Below are positions 1-8,391 of a DNA stretch of 64,000 bases, in pieces. A program made the position numbers and the translations under genes. A model generated the notes under the pieces. It was not told the DNA's origin, ran no database searches, and saw nothing but the letters and a program-made list of their open reading frames with translations. The DNA is taken from the IMG/VR virus record IMGVR_UViG_3300003635_000001, positions 1-64,000 of that record, one strand, 5' to 3'. Source of the DNA: a virus. Within the stretch, counting starts at the first letter, position 1; each line of letters opens with the position of its first letter.

Positions 1-151
1 CACCAAGACCTATACCGGACTCGAAAACGAACGATGATTCGTCCCCTGTATTGCTTACGGGGACTCCCGACTCGAAAACGTATTCTGTATCGCCGTGACT
101 ACCAACGAAGATGGGTTCTCCTTTCTCGAACACATAGTCTGAATCAGGCAT
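1..151 (-). CDS. Partial tail-fibre-like protein with 18-residue repeats (cut by left edge)
   Basis: The reverse strand is open from an ATG at 151 to the window edge (50 codons seen, no stop). The start overlaps the stop of the upstream gene (ATGCCTGA), the same tight coupling used across this virus. The visible protein repeats V-F-E-[KS]-G-x-P about every 18 residues: VFEKGEPI, VFESGVPV, VFESGIGL. Short repeats of this kind fit fibrous or adhesive tail proteins. Its place downstream of two tail-fibre-like genes on the same strand supports a role in host recognition. No known family is recognised and the size is unknown. Confidence 0.6.
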   Translation of the reverse strand, partial: MPDSDYVFEKGEPIFVGSHGDTEYVFESGVPVSNTGDESSFVFESGIGLG

Positions 152-806
152 CTATATCGTCCACCCATACTTCGATATTGTTATTGCTTGTCGGGTCGCC
201 GGTGTACGGTTTTTTACCCCCCGACGAGTGCGGTCGAAGTGCTACTTGTTCGTATGGTACAGGATTGGCAAAATTGAGTGAACCTGATTGAGTAACGCCA
301 GCGTCGTCGCGGAACTCGTAATCAAATTCTCCGGTGTCAAAATTCAGATTGATAGTCATTGCTGTCCACCGACCTGACGAAGAAGAACTATCGACTGTTG
401 ACCAACCCCCACCGTGGTACACGACCCACTGTGGATTGTCTGAACCGAAAGCACAGATAGGAGTTCCTGATGAATCTTCCAGTCCAATGACGTGACCGTT
501 CCCGTTATCTGTTTCAAACCAGTCCCATGTGACAGTCCGCGTACCCTCGGAAACAGAGCCGCCTAATGGCCTCGTTGCTTGCGGATTGTCAACACCATTG
601 AGATTGGTACTGGAATTGTACGTTGCTAAACCAGACCACGAACCGTTATTTGAGCGACTGTTATCAGCCACGAAATTGTTTACATTCCATTCTGAAACAT
701 CGCCATCCTCGAAGCCGTCGAAGAAACCCGTTGTAACAAGTCGCCCAGCGTTAACTCCGCGTCCCTCAATCAGAAACCCTCGTCCGTCAGTATCTATTCC
801 CGTCAT
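144..806 (-). CDS. Tail-fibre-associated protein, lectin/jelly-roll-like (220 aa)
   Basis: The protein begins with a short segment containing GRGFLIEGRG. A compact beta-rich domain follows, with the look of concanavalin/LamG-like jelly rolls: FFDGFEDGDVSEW, then alternating hydrophobic strands, Trp-rich patches (VTWDWFETDNG, WVVYHGGGW) and an end at EVWVDDIDA. The pattern F-E-D-G-D-x-S-E-W is common at the start of such sugar-binding domains. Its ATG (806) sits in a TAATG overlap with the stop of the larger tail-fibre gene, so the two are translationally coupled. A likely role is binding glycans of the host S-layer. The fold assignment is by eye and moderately sure. Confidence 0.55.
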   Translation of the reverse strand: MTGIDTDGRGFLIEGRGVNAGRLVTTGFFDGFEDGDVSEWNVNNFVADNSRSNNGSWSGLATYNSSTNLNGVDNPQATRPLGGSVSEGTRTVTWDWFETDNGNGHVIGLEDSSGTPICAFGSDNPQWVVYHGGGWSTVDSSSSSGRWTAMTINLNFDTGEFDYEFRDDAGVTQSGSLNFANPVPYEQVALRPHSSGGKKPYTGDPTSNNNIEVWVDDIDA

Positions 807-2773
807 TATTCCACCACATACGCGAATAGGCCACCAATCCCGTCAGTTGTGTAACCGTTTCCAGTGTTGTTATTGATACGGAGTTTGAAAATAGATAGAC
901 TCCCGCTGGCATTCCCGTGCTGAACTACTGGCCCGGTTGTGCTTTCTGTGTTCACTGTATTTTCACTTGCCTGTATGTTGTCTGAATCACCGAGTAATTG
1001 TACTTCGAGTCCAGCCGGAGCAGTACCGTCGCTTATTTTGTAGGCCCCCCAGCGGTACACTTTCAGTGTTTCCGTGTTTGGTACGGGGACAGAAATTTCT
1101 ATACTTTCGGTGTCTTCCAACAGAGCAGTGGGGATATTCCCGTTGGGACTGTCAACAAGGCTTTGGACACGGGATTTCGAGATTGACACGTCCAGAGTAT
1201 ATACCCGATAATCGAGTTCTACGTCGTTCCCACTTCCGGGGTCTGTATCCCATGAAGCGTCAATTGTTACGTCTTTTTCCCCGCTGGCATTGTCCCACGC
1301 TTCGCCCCAGTCGTAATCCCATGCGTAATTAGCGTCAAAACTCGGGTCAGCGTTGACACCTACTTCTACGTAGAGATTTTCTGTTTGGTCAGTTGTCACC
1401 CCAGCAATGGTTTCTGAAGTAGAAGAGCCGCCAGTGTGATTGAATACACCGGTGTCAAGTACAGTAACACCGGATGAATCGGAATCGACCCTGACTGTCC
1501 CGTCACCGTTGTCAGTAACAGCAAGTTCGTTCCCAAAGTCAATGCCGCCGGATGAACTCAATATCGTTGTACCGCTGTCTTCGATAGAGATTCCCGAGGA
1601 GTCTACGGCACTTCCGCCAGCAGTGAACCAATTAGTTCCGTTGGAAACGTAAATTACAGCCCCGTAGTCGCTGGAAAGTGATTTTGAGGAAACGCCGTCG
1701 ATAGTTTCGCTTCCTTCAGTTTCAATCGTCACATTGTTCGTTTCAGCCGCTCCGGCTACGTCAACGACAGTCACATAATTTCCATTTTCCACGTCAGCCG
1801 AAGCGAGAGTGAGTGTGAATGCCCCACTGCTGGTATCCACCAAGGCTACTTCTTCTCCGCTTGTTGTATGATTGGAAGTGAGAGGGCCGACTGTCACGCG
1901 GTTGTCGTCAATCTGTGGACGAGGGATGTGTCCTTCGGACGTGTCCCAAATGGTCGCTCCGACAGCAGAGTCGGTCAAGTCGTTACCCGCCGCGTCCATG
2001 TCTGAAATCGTAGGAAGAGCGTAGGGGTTATTGAGTTCTGTCGTGGTAATTCCACCGGACGGGATAGCAATATCCGCGCTTCCACCGAGTCCAATGGAAG
2101 CATTGGTCGTTGTCAGACCGCTTCCCGTATTGACAGTAATTGCAGAATTTGCTAAATCAGAATTTGCGAACGGGTATGCGTTGACGCTCGCAATATTCGT
2201 CGGAGCGTAGGGCGCGTTCAGGTCGCCAATTTCCAGTGGATATGCTGAAATTTGAGCGGCGTATTGTAGTGCGTCAAGGGCGGCGTCTACGGTGTTGATT
2301 CCGTAGATTCCTGAACTGTCGTCGTAGTTTATCTCTTCTGCTTCGTTCGAGAATTGCGCTCGCCAATTCAGTATATCAGCGTCGGGAACGTCGGTAGCAC
2401 CAGCAGGGACATAGATAACAGCAAGGAGTAGTTCGTCACCCTGAACGTCCGGGGGTTCGGGCGAGGTTCCAGCAGTGCCTTCACGGACGCCAGCGGACGA
2501 TGTGGCGGTATCGAAGTACACCGTATCCCACCGGTCGTCTGAATCGCCTGAAGAGAGTGTGAACGTACTCGCGGAACCGAGTGTGTATTCCTGTCCGATG
2601 TAAAACGCGGTTCCTGTATCGACTTGGATTTCGAGCGCGTTGGCTGTGGCCGTGACAGCCAAGTGACTCGGTTCTTGTATCCCGTTTCCGGCCAGCGATT
2701 CAGCGACAGCCCGCCACTGAACCTGAAAGAGCGGATTGCCTTGGGGCCATTCGATTTGTGCGGCGTTGGGCAT
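806..2773 (-). CDS. Tail fibre / receptor-binding structural protein (655 aa)
   Basis: This is a long beta-rich, Ser/Thr/Gly/Asp-rich protein with virtually no Cys. Residues 1 to about 120 resemble the usual N-terminal fibre module: RWDTVYFDTATS followed by DELLLAVIYVPAGATDV, seen in many phage fibres that describe a surface-associated variable region. The central part has short repeats typical of trimeric fibres (the GGITTTELNNPYA type; GISIEDSGTTILSSSG). The C-terminus holds a beta-sandwich-like block. It is transcribed divergently from the terminase. It is the first of three coupled minus-strand genes and probably forms the fibre shaft. No chaperone gene is seen in the window. Confidence 0.7.
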   Translation of the reverse strand: MPNAAQIEWPQGNPLFQVQWRAVAESLAGNGIQEPSHLAVTATANALEIQVDTGTAFYIGQEYTLGSASTFTLSSGDSDDRWDTVYFDTATSSAGVREGTAGTSPEPPDVQGDELLLAVIYVPAGATDVPDADILNWRAQFSNEAEEINYDDSSGIYGINTVDAALDALQYAAQISAYPLEIGDLNAPYAPTNIASVNAYPFANSDLANSAITVNTGSGLTTTNASIGLGGSADIAIPSGGITTTELNNPYALPTISDMDAAGNDLTDSAVGATIWDTSEGHIPRPQIDDNRVTVGPLTSNHTTSGEEVALVDTSSGAFTLTLASADVENGNYVTVVDVAGAAETNNVTIETEGSETIDGVSSKSLSSDYGAVIYVSNGTNWFTAGGSAVDSSGISIEDSGTTILSSSGGIDFGNELAVTDNGDGTVRVDSDSSGVTVLDTGVFNHTGGSSTSETIAGVTTDQTENLYVEVGVNADPSFDANYAWDYDWGEAWDNASGEKDVTIDASWDTDPGSGNDVELDYRVYTLDVSISKSRVQSLVDSPNGNIPTALLEDTESIEISVPVPNTETLKVYRWGAYKISDGTAPAGLEVQLLGDSDNIQASENTVNTESTTGPVVQHGNASGSLSIFKLRINNNTGNGYTTDGIGGLFAYVVE

Positions 2774-2912
2774 TCTTGTATCACAGTATGCCTATCAGCG
2801 GCATAAATCCGAGGGAAACATAAAGGCTCAAGAACGCCGTAACTTCTAATACCCCTACTGAACACAAGGACTAAACCACTGTCTGTCAAACCTTTATACG
2901 ACTTACCGGCCC
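2774..2912. promoter_or_regulatory. Divergent promoter region between tail-fibre and terminase genes
   Basis: This 139-base AT-rich gap separates divergent genes. Plus strand: CCTTTATACG at 2891-2900, about 15-20 bases before the terminase ATG. Minus strand: a matching CCTTTATG at about 2819-2826, roughly 45 bases before the fibre ATG. Between the two lies one copy of the dispersed 12-base motif (AATACCCCTACT, 2848-2859). The near-symmetric layout (TATA-like, motif, TATA-like) suggests a shared operator or enhancer. Promoter calls are by eye. Confidence 0.45.
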
Positions 2913-4370
2913 ATGAGCGCTCAAAACGATTTGCCGCAACGCGAGTTTGAACCCTTGCCGAAGCAGAAACAGTTCCTTCATTCGACGGCTGGTCAGGTTC
3001 TTCTGTCGGGTTCGTTCGGGGCCGGAAAGAGCCGTATCGGATGTGAGAAGGGCTATATGATGAACATGATGTATCCCGGCAACCGGGGGTTGATTGTTCG
3101 GAAGCACTTCTCCGACGTGCGTGCGTCTACGATACAACAGACGCTACTCGAAGAGGTAATCCCTGAATCGCACATTCCCGAAGACGGCCATAATAAGGGG
3201 AATCACGAAATTAAACACCGCACTGGCGTCACGGACGACGACGGTGAACCCATTCTCTCGCAAATTCACTATCACGGCCTTGACTCCGGTAAGAGTACGT
3301 CTGACGACGACCTTCCCCGGAAGATTGGGTCGCACGCATACGGGTGGATTTTCGTGGACGAGGGAACGGAACTCTCACGCGGGGAGTGGTCACAACTTCA
3401 GGGCCGACTCCGTTACAAGGGGAAGCGACAACTCGGAAAGTTCTACGAGGTTCCCTTCCGTCAGATTTTCACCGCGACGAACCCGGCCAGTCCCCAGCAC
3501 TGGATGTATCAAATGTTCTTCGAGGAAGGAAAGGGCGAGGTTGTCAAGATGAACGTCGAAGACAACCCCCACGTTCCCGAGGAATACATCGAACGAATGC
3601 GGCGGAATCTCTCGGGGATGTACTACGAGCGGTATTTCAAGGGTAAATGGATTGGGGCGGAAGGTGCAATTTACAGCGAATACGACCCCAATACCCATAT
3701 TCTACAGCCCGACCAGATTCCGCGTGGCTGGGTCATTGAGCAACGGCGTACCTTTGACGAGGAAGAGTCGATTTGGTACTCTCCGCCACCGGACTGGCAA
3801 GTGTACCGGACTATCGACCTTGGGTATCGGAACCCGTTCGTCTGTCAGTGGTGGGCGCGGTCGCCGGACGACCAACTGTATATGTTCCGTGAACTGTACG
3901 AGACGGAACTGTTGGTCGAAGACGCCGCTGACCGCATTATCGAACAGACAGACGACGAATGGCATTTAGAGAATACGTACACTGACCACGACGCCGAGGG
4001 CGTTGAAACGCTCAAGAAGGCTGGCGTGTACGCCGCGAACGCGAAGAAGGACGTATCCCCCGGTATTCAGGCGGTCAAGGGCCGCCTTCGGACAGACGAC
4101 CGTGGTGAGCCGGGAATGTACTTCATGGCGAATGCTCGGACGCACGCTCCCGACGCTCGCCTGAAACTGGACGACAAGCCGACTCGCACGACTGACGAAC
4201 TCCCCGGTTACGTGTGGAAGGACGACGACCAGAAAGACGAACCGAAGAAAAAGAACGACCACGGCGCTGACGCCATGCGCTACCTTGTCTTTAGTGTGGA
4301 CGAAGGCAACACTATGAGCAAGGAAGAAATGGAGCAGTGGGGGGAGATAATGAATGACGGAACTTTCTGA
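2913..4370 (+). CDS. terL: Terminase large subunit (485 aa)
   Basis: This is the ATPase/nuclease that packages viral DNA into the prohead through the portal. The P-loop GSFGAGKS lies at residues 33-40 and the Walker B WIFVDEG near 145-151. The C-terminal RNase-H-like nuclease shows its acidic positions in IDLGYRNPF (about 301-309), TDHDAEG (about 355) and DHGADAMRYL (about 449). Length is normal for the family. It starts at ATG 2913, just after a TATA-like box. No small terminase was recognised in the window. An HNH endonuclease follows at once, then the portal, the classical packaging order. Confidence 0.93.
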   Translation: MSAQNDLPQREFEPLPKQKQFLHSTAGQVLLSGSFGAGKSRIGCEKGYMMNMMYPGNRGLIVRKHFSDVRASTIQQTLLEEVIPESHIPEDGHNKGNHEIKHRTGVTDDDGEPILSQIHYHGLDSGKSTSDDDLPRKIGSHAYGWIFVDEGTELSRGEWSQLQGRLRYKGKRQLGKFYEVPFRQIFTATNPASPQHWMYQMFFEEGKGEVVKMNVEDNPHVPEEYIERMRRNLSGMYYERYFKGKWIGAEGAIYSEYDPNTHILQPDQIPRGWVIEQRRTFDEEESIWYSPPPDWQVYRTIDLGYRNPFVCQWWARSPDDQLYMFRELYETELLVEDAADRIIEQTDDEWHLENTYTDHDAEGVETLKKAGVYAANAKKDVSPGIQAVKGRLRTDDRGEPGMYFMANARTHAPDARLKLDDKPTRTTDELPGYVWKDDDQKDEPKKKNDHGADAMRYLVFSVDEGNTMSKEEMEQWGEIMNDGTF

Positions 4371-4372
4371 CC

Positions 4373-4936
4373 ATGAATAGCAAAGAATGTCCAGTTTGCG
4401 GTGAAGAGTTCGAGTTTTATCCGTCAAGAGAGACAAAAACCTGTTCTCCCGAGTGTGGCTATCAGACGTTCCCTGAAGGAGAAGACCACGGGTCATATGA
4501 CCCTGACGCTCACGTAGAATGTGAACAGTGTGGTGATACATTCGAGAAGAAATACTACGACAAAGAGACTCAAGGACGGTTTTGTTCAACCGAGTGTTGG
4601 TCAGAATGGTGTGACGACCACCCCGAACGTCGTGATTTTGAGGGATATGGGGCTGGCTTTAAGAATCTTCGGCGTAAGATTCGTAATAGGGATACTGTGT
4701 GTCAGATTTGCGGTCACGACGGGACGGAACACCGACTCGAATGCCACCACATTCGGAAAGTGGCTACGTTCGAGAACCCGAGTGACGCGCACACGATGGA
4801 CAACGCGGTTTTGCTCTGTGCTTCGTGTCATAGACACGCTGACGCCGGACGTGTTGAAGAACTCTTGAGTCGGGCTGATTCTAAAGCCGTGACTCAATTC
4901 GTACCGAATCAGCCGTCAATAGAGGAAAGTAACTAA
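4373..4936 (+). CDS. HNH endonuclease with zinc fingers, free-standing homing type (187 aa)
   Basis: The N-terminal half holds two CxxC/CxxxC zinc-binding units (CPVCGEEF...CSPEC, then CEQCGDTF...CSTEC). The C-terminal half is an HNH nuclease: CQICGHDG, LECHHIRK, then NAVLLCASCHRHAD near the end. It sits two bases after the terminase stop and one base before the portal start, splitting a normally contiguous pair. That is typical of free-standing homing endonucleases. Codon choice is more AT-rich than in the flanking genes (many aat, gat, ttt, aga), consistent with separate origin. It probably cuts allelic intron-less or HNH-less sites in related viruses. Confidence 0.85.
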   Translation: MNSKECPVCGEEFEFYPSRETKTCSPECGYQTFPEGEDHGSYDPDAHVECEQCGDTFEKKYYDKETQGRFCSTECWSEWCDDHPERRDFEGYGAGFKNLRRKIRNRDTVCQICGHDGTEHRLECHHIRKVATFENPSDAHTMDNAVLLCASCHRHADAGRVEELLSRADSKAVTQFVPNQPSIEESN

Positions 4937-4937
4937 A

Positions 4938-7097
4938 ATGTCACGGATTACCAACAACCGAATCACCAAGGCGCTCAAGCAAGGGTTCGAGAATCGTGTC
5001 GCAAGCGTAATGCAAAAGTTCGGCTACCCCAGTGGGGGTGCTGGTATGGGTGGCCGAGGGCAAGAGGCTGAACCGCCTTACGCCCGTCAGGTTCCGCCAC
5101 AGGCAATCTACCAAATGCGGCGGAAGCAATCGCTTGTGAATAACGCTATTGAAGAGAAGGTGAATCAGACCTTCCGGCGTGGATTCACGGAGTGGGAGAA
5201 GGAGTACATAGCCGAGTGTCAGGACTGTGGCGAGACGTTCGAGACGATAGAGCCGTTCACCGGTATGCTCGGTGACGACGGTGACGAAATCGAAGAAGAA
5301 GACTTGGATTTCTCGAAGATTCGTCCCTGTCCCGACTGTGGGGAAATGGCCGCGTTCAGCACCCCCGACGAGGAAGAGAAAGAAGAGGCACAGAAATACT
5401 TCGACGCCGCGAATATGCGGGGTCGAACTGACTCGTTCCTCGAAGGCGACGAACAGAACTCGGTCGGTCAGACCTTCCTCGAAGTGTGTAAGGAAGTGGC
5501 GTGGGACATTGAGTCGTTTGACGACGGCTGGATGTTATTCCAGCGCGAATACTGGACTGACCACAACGGTAATATCGTAGATTGGGAACTCAAGGGCGTC
5601 CACCGGGGCGAACCCGAACTCATGCGATACATCGTTGACGAAGACGGGAATATCGGTGGACACACCGAGGGCCGAGGTGGCGACCGTGGTGTCGCTCGCT
5701 GGGTCTGTGTCGAATGTCGGGCTACGAAGGAACACTACACACCGGACAAGGCTGGTGACGAGTGCCAGCACTGTGGCGCGAAGACCTACCGAGCGTTCGC
5801 TGAACGTCTCGAAGAGGTGAACGGTGACGCCGTAGAGTGGTATATCCGGGGCGAGTTCGCTCACGCCAGCGAGTACGAACCCTCGAAGTTCTACGGAATG
5901 TCCCCCATCATTACGCTGTGGGAAGAGGCCCGCACTATCGAAATGATGGACAAGTGGTACAAAGAGGCGTACCAGCAACGCCGCGCCCCGCGTGGGGCTA
6001 TGGTGGTTCGGTCGTCCAACGCCGAGTCCGTTCGGAGTTGGAACCAACAGCAAATGCAAGAACTGAAGAATGACCCCCAGCACATTCCGACGTTCATTGA
6101 CGACACCGAGGGGAAGGGCCAACCGCTGACGTGGCAACCGCTTCTCGAAGAACCCGCGCAAATGCAACATATGCAAATGCGTGAGTGGTTCCTTGACCGT
6201 ATCTCCGCGAAGTTCGGAGTGACGGCTATCTTCCAGAAGGCCAGCCCCGAGAACTCCGGGCTGTCGCAATCTATGGAAATCATCGTCAGCAACCGCTCGG
6301 CCATGCGGCTGAAGCAACTGTACGACGACACCTTCCTTCCCGCGTTCCTGTCTCAAATACAGGTAGAGGGCTGGGAGAAGGAAGTTAACGAAATCGAAGA
6401 GGAAGACGAAGTGGCCGAAGCAGAGCGTATCGGGAAGGAACTCAAGAACGCCCAACTCGCACAGAAAATCGGTGCGGACGTGGAATGGACTCGCCGCGAC
6501 ACGTTGGACGTGAAACCCGGTCAACTGGAACCGCCTGAAGGGGCCGAGGGCGAGGAAGGTATGGGTGGCATGGAAGATATGATGGGCGGTGGTGACGACG
6601 GCGGTGGGCCTACGAACCTACTCGCCGGTGGTGGGAGTGGCCCTGAAGGCGGCGCTCCGCCCAAAGCCGACCCGCAAGGTGGCGCTCCCGATACACCGAA
6701 CGGGCCGAGTCAAGACAATCCAATTCAAATGCAAGACGGTGGTGGTGACGGTGGCGGTGGTAACAGCGTGACCACTAGCGATAGTGGTTTCTCGAACGGG
6801 TCGTACAGTGGCCGTTCGGGTGGCACTATCAATATCTTCGAGCATATCGAAGAGCAAATGGACGCCCAGTCGGGGGCGACCAGCCGTGACGACCTTGCTG
6901 AACAGGCCAAGAAGGCGTACAATTACAACTTCTCGAACCTCGGTGTGGACGCCAGTACGGTTCAGAAATTCGCACAGGACAGCGAGAAGACCTTCAGCGA
7001 CCTTCAGGAAGAACACTACGGCTACTGGATGAAAGAGAAGCGGGCGAAGGATACAACCGAGTATCTTTATGAGTTGATGGTTAAAGCAAAACAATGA
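4938..7097 (+). CDS. Portal protein with zinc-ribbon insertions and Gly-rich tail (719 aa)
   Basis: The portal forms the dodecameric vertex through which DNA enters and leaves the head. The call rests on position directly downstream of terminase, on the size, and on a portal-like core. This includes YGMSPIITLWEEARTIEMMDKWYKEAYQQRRAPRG (read in parts around residues 318-355) and the clip/crown-like segment with KFGVTAIFQ and NSGLSQSMEIIVSNRS. Unusual points: four CxxC pairs (near residues 94, 131, 257 and 276) form two probable zinc ribbons embedded in the N-terminal half. After about residue 540 the chain becomes Gly/Asp/Pro-rich low complexity before a helical C-terminal segment. It overlaps the next gene by four bases (ATGA). 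Confidence 0.88.
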   Translation: MSRITNNRITKALKQGFENRVASVMQKFGYPSGGAGMGGRGQEAEPPYARQVPPQAIYQMRRKQSLVNNAIEEKVNQTFRRGFTEWEKEYIAECQDCGETFETIEPFTGMLGDDGDEIEEEDLDFSKIRPCPDCGEMAAFSTPDEEEKEEAQKYFDAANMRGRTDSFLEGDEQNSVGQTFLEVCKEVAWDIESFDDGWMLFQREYWTDHNGNIVDWELKGVHRGEPELMRYIVDEDGNIGGHTEGRGGDRGVARWVCVECRATKEHYTPDKAGDECQHCGAKTYRAFAERLEEVNGDAVEWYIRGEFAHASEYEPSKFYGMSPIITLWEEARTIEMMDKWYKEAYQQRRAPRGAMVVRSSNAESVRSWNQQQMQELKNDPQHIPTFIDDTEGKGQPLTWQPLLEEPAQMQHMQMREWFLDRISAKFGVTAIFQKASPENSGLSQSMEIIVSNRSAMRLKQLYDDTFLPAFLSQIQVEGWEKEVNEIEEEDEVAEAERIGKELKNAQLAQKIGADVEWTRRDTLDVKPGQLEPPEGAEGEEGMGGMEDMMGGGDDGGGPTNLLAGGGSGPEGGAPPKADPQGGAPDTPNGPSQDNPIQMQDGGGDGGGGNSVTTSDSGFSNGSYSGRSGGTINIFEHIEEQMDAQSGATSRDDLAEQAKKAYNYNFSNLGVDASTVQKFAQDSEKTFSDLQEEHYGYWMKEKRAKDTTEYLYELMVKAKQ

Positions 7098-7678
7098 CAT
7101 TCAATTGCCCTACTTGTGGTGACGGGTTGCCTACAGAGTCAGGAATGAAGAAACACCACACTCGGGTACATGACGAATCTATCGCAACAACCGAGGTAGA
7201 GTGTCATTGGTGTGGAGATTTGACTACATATTCCGATTATGAACTCAATTACCGAGAAGAGTATTTTTGCTCTTCAGAGTGTCGGTATAACTGGCAATCG
7301 GAACAAATGGAAGGGCGTGAATGTGAATGGGCTGAAAAGATAGGCGAATCTAATAGGGGCAATGACGGAATGGTCGGTGACGAAAATCCACGCTGGAATG
7401 GTGGAAGGTGTAATCGGACTGGGCCGAATTGGGCTACTCAAAGGCGTAAAGCGCTGAAAAGGGATTACCGGCAATGTCGGGTCTGTCAAATGGATAATGA
7501 GACTCACAAAGAGGAATACGGGAGAGAATTGAGTGTCCATCATAAGACCCCAAGGTCGTGGTTTTTGGACGAATACGAAGACGAAACCGAAGCACTCCGT
7601 AAAGCGAATCGGCTTTACAATTTGGTAACAGTGTGTCGAAAGCACCACCGAAATCTGGAATCACAGGTGGCACAATGA
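7094..7678 (+). CDS. HNH endonuclease with C2H2-like finger, homing type (194 aa)
   Basis: Residues 1-25 form a C2H2-like finger (CPTCGDGL...HHTRVH). A second Cys pair cluster (CHWCGDL...CSSEC) follows, then a NUMOD3-like segment (GDENPRWNGGR). The HNH nuclease shows CRVCQMDN, LSVHHKTP and NLVTVCRKHHRN. The start overlaps the portal stop as ATGA, and its own stop overlaps the DUF192 start. AT-rich codons contrast with both neighbours. It is the second HNH gene within 3 kb; its N-terminal zinc units and HNH differ in detail from the gene at 4373, so it looks like an independent insertion rather than a fresh duplication. Confidence 0.85.
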   Translation: MTFNCPTCGDGLPTESGMKKHHTRVHDESIATTEVECHWCGDLTTYSDYELNYREEYFCSSECRYNWQSEQMEGRECEWAEKIGESNRGNDGMVGDENPRWNGGRCNRTGPNWATQRRKALKRDYRQCRVCQMDNETHKEEYGRELSVHHKTPRSWFLDEYEDETEALRKANRLYNLVTVCRKHHRNLESQVAQ

Positions 7679-8388
7679 CCCGCACAATCGCTCTCGCTGG
7701 CAATCCGATTGAGGTAGAAGTAGCGGAGAACGACGCTCACCGGTACAAGGGCTTGAGTGACCGCGACGAACTCGGGAAGGACGAGGGCATGATGTTCGTG
7801 TGGCCGATGGAAAAAGAACACGGGCTGGTCATGCGCGACATGAACTTCGGTATCGACATGGTGTTCGCTGACGCCGAAGGCGAGGTGACGAAGGTGCATT
7901 CGGCTAACCCGGACGAGGAAGGTACGACGGCCTTCTCGAAGTACGCGGTTGAACTCCCGAAAGGCTACTGTGAAGCGGCTGGTGTCGAAAAGGGCGACCG
8001 ACTCGAACTGGACGCGGGCGGACTCGGAAAATCTGATAGGGGTACTATGAACAAGACTGACCTGTTCAAAGAAATCGAAGGCGTATCGTTTTACAGTGAA
8101 ATCAACGACACCGAAGTAAAAGTCGTAGACGTGGAAGACGACAAGGTTCGTGTCACTGACGACGAGAATGAGTGGTGGGAGCGGATGGAAGACGTTCGTG
8201 ATAAAATCACGGACGGTGCGTGGGAAGAGAAAGACGACCCATGCTGGGAAGGCTACGAAATGGCTGGCACGAAGGAACAAGACGGCGAAACGGTTCCGAA
8301 CTGTGTCCCCAAGAGCGTCGATACTGGTGACGTGACGGGCGATATTGCGGAAAAACTCTCGGAAGTAGTGTTCGACGGGGACGACTGA
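7675..8388 (+). CDS. DUF192 protein with phage C-terminal module (237 aa)
   Basis: Start ATG 7675 is chosen because it overlaps the HNH stop (ATGA) and begins the DUF192 domain exactly. Residues 1-115 are DUF192-like: RYKGLSDRDELGKDEGMMFVW, MRDMNFGIDMVF and KYAVELPKGYCEAAGVEKGDRLEL, each shown in part. DUF192 occurs in haloarchaeal and viral genomes with unknown biochemistry. The rest is separate: a copy of the dispersed motif (8035-8046, read as DRGT), an in-frame ATG at 8047, and a C-terminal stretch CWEGYEMAGTK...VPNCVP. The last resembles a short module I associate with phage head-gene clusters. The junction looks like a gene fusion. Its place between portal and the effector array suggests a virion role. 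Confidence 0.7.
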   Translation: MTRTIALAGNPIEVEVAENDAHRYKGLSDRDELGKDEGMMFVWPMEKEHGLVMRDMNFGIDMVFADAEGEVTKVHSANPDEEGTTAFSKYAVELPKGYCEAAGVEKGDRLELDAGGLGKSDRGTMNKTDLFKEIEGVSFYSEINDTEVKVVDVEDDKVRVTDDENEWWERMEDVRDKITDGAWEEKDDPCWEGYEMAGTKEQDGETVPNCVPKSVDTGDVTGDIAEKLSEVVFDGDD

Positions 8389-8391
8389 CTA

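Noticed and set aside
5535-6524. A 329-codon open frame on the minus strand opposite the portal gene
   Set aside because: It lies wholly across the portal gene, has Leu/Val/Arg-rich composition typical of antisense of acidic haloarchaeal genes, and lacks a promoter or partner genes.
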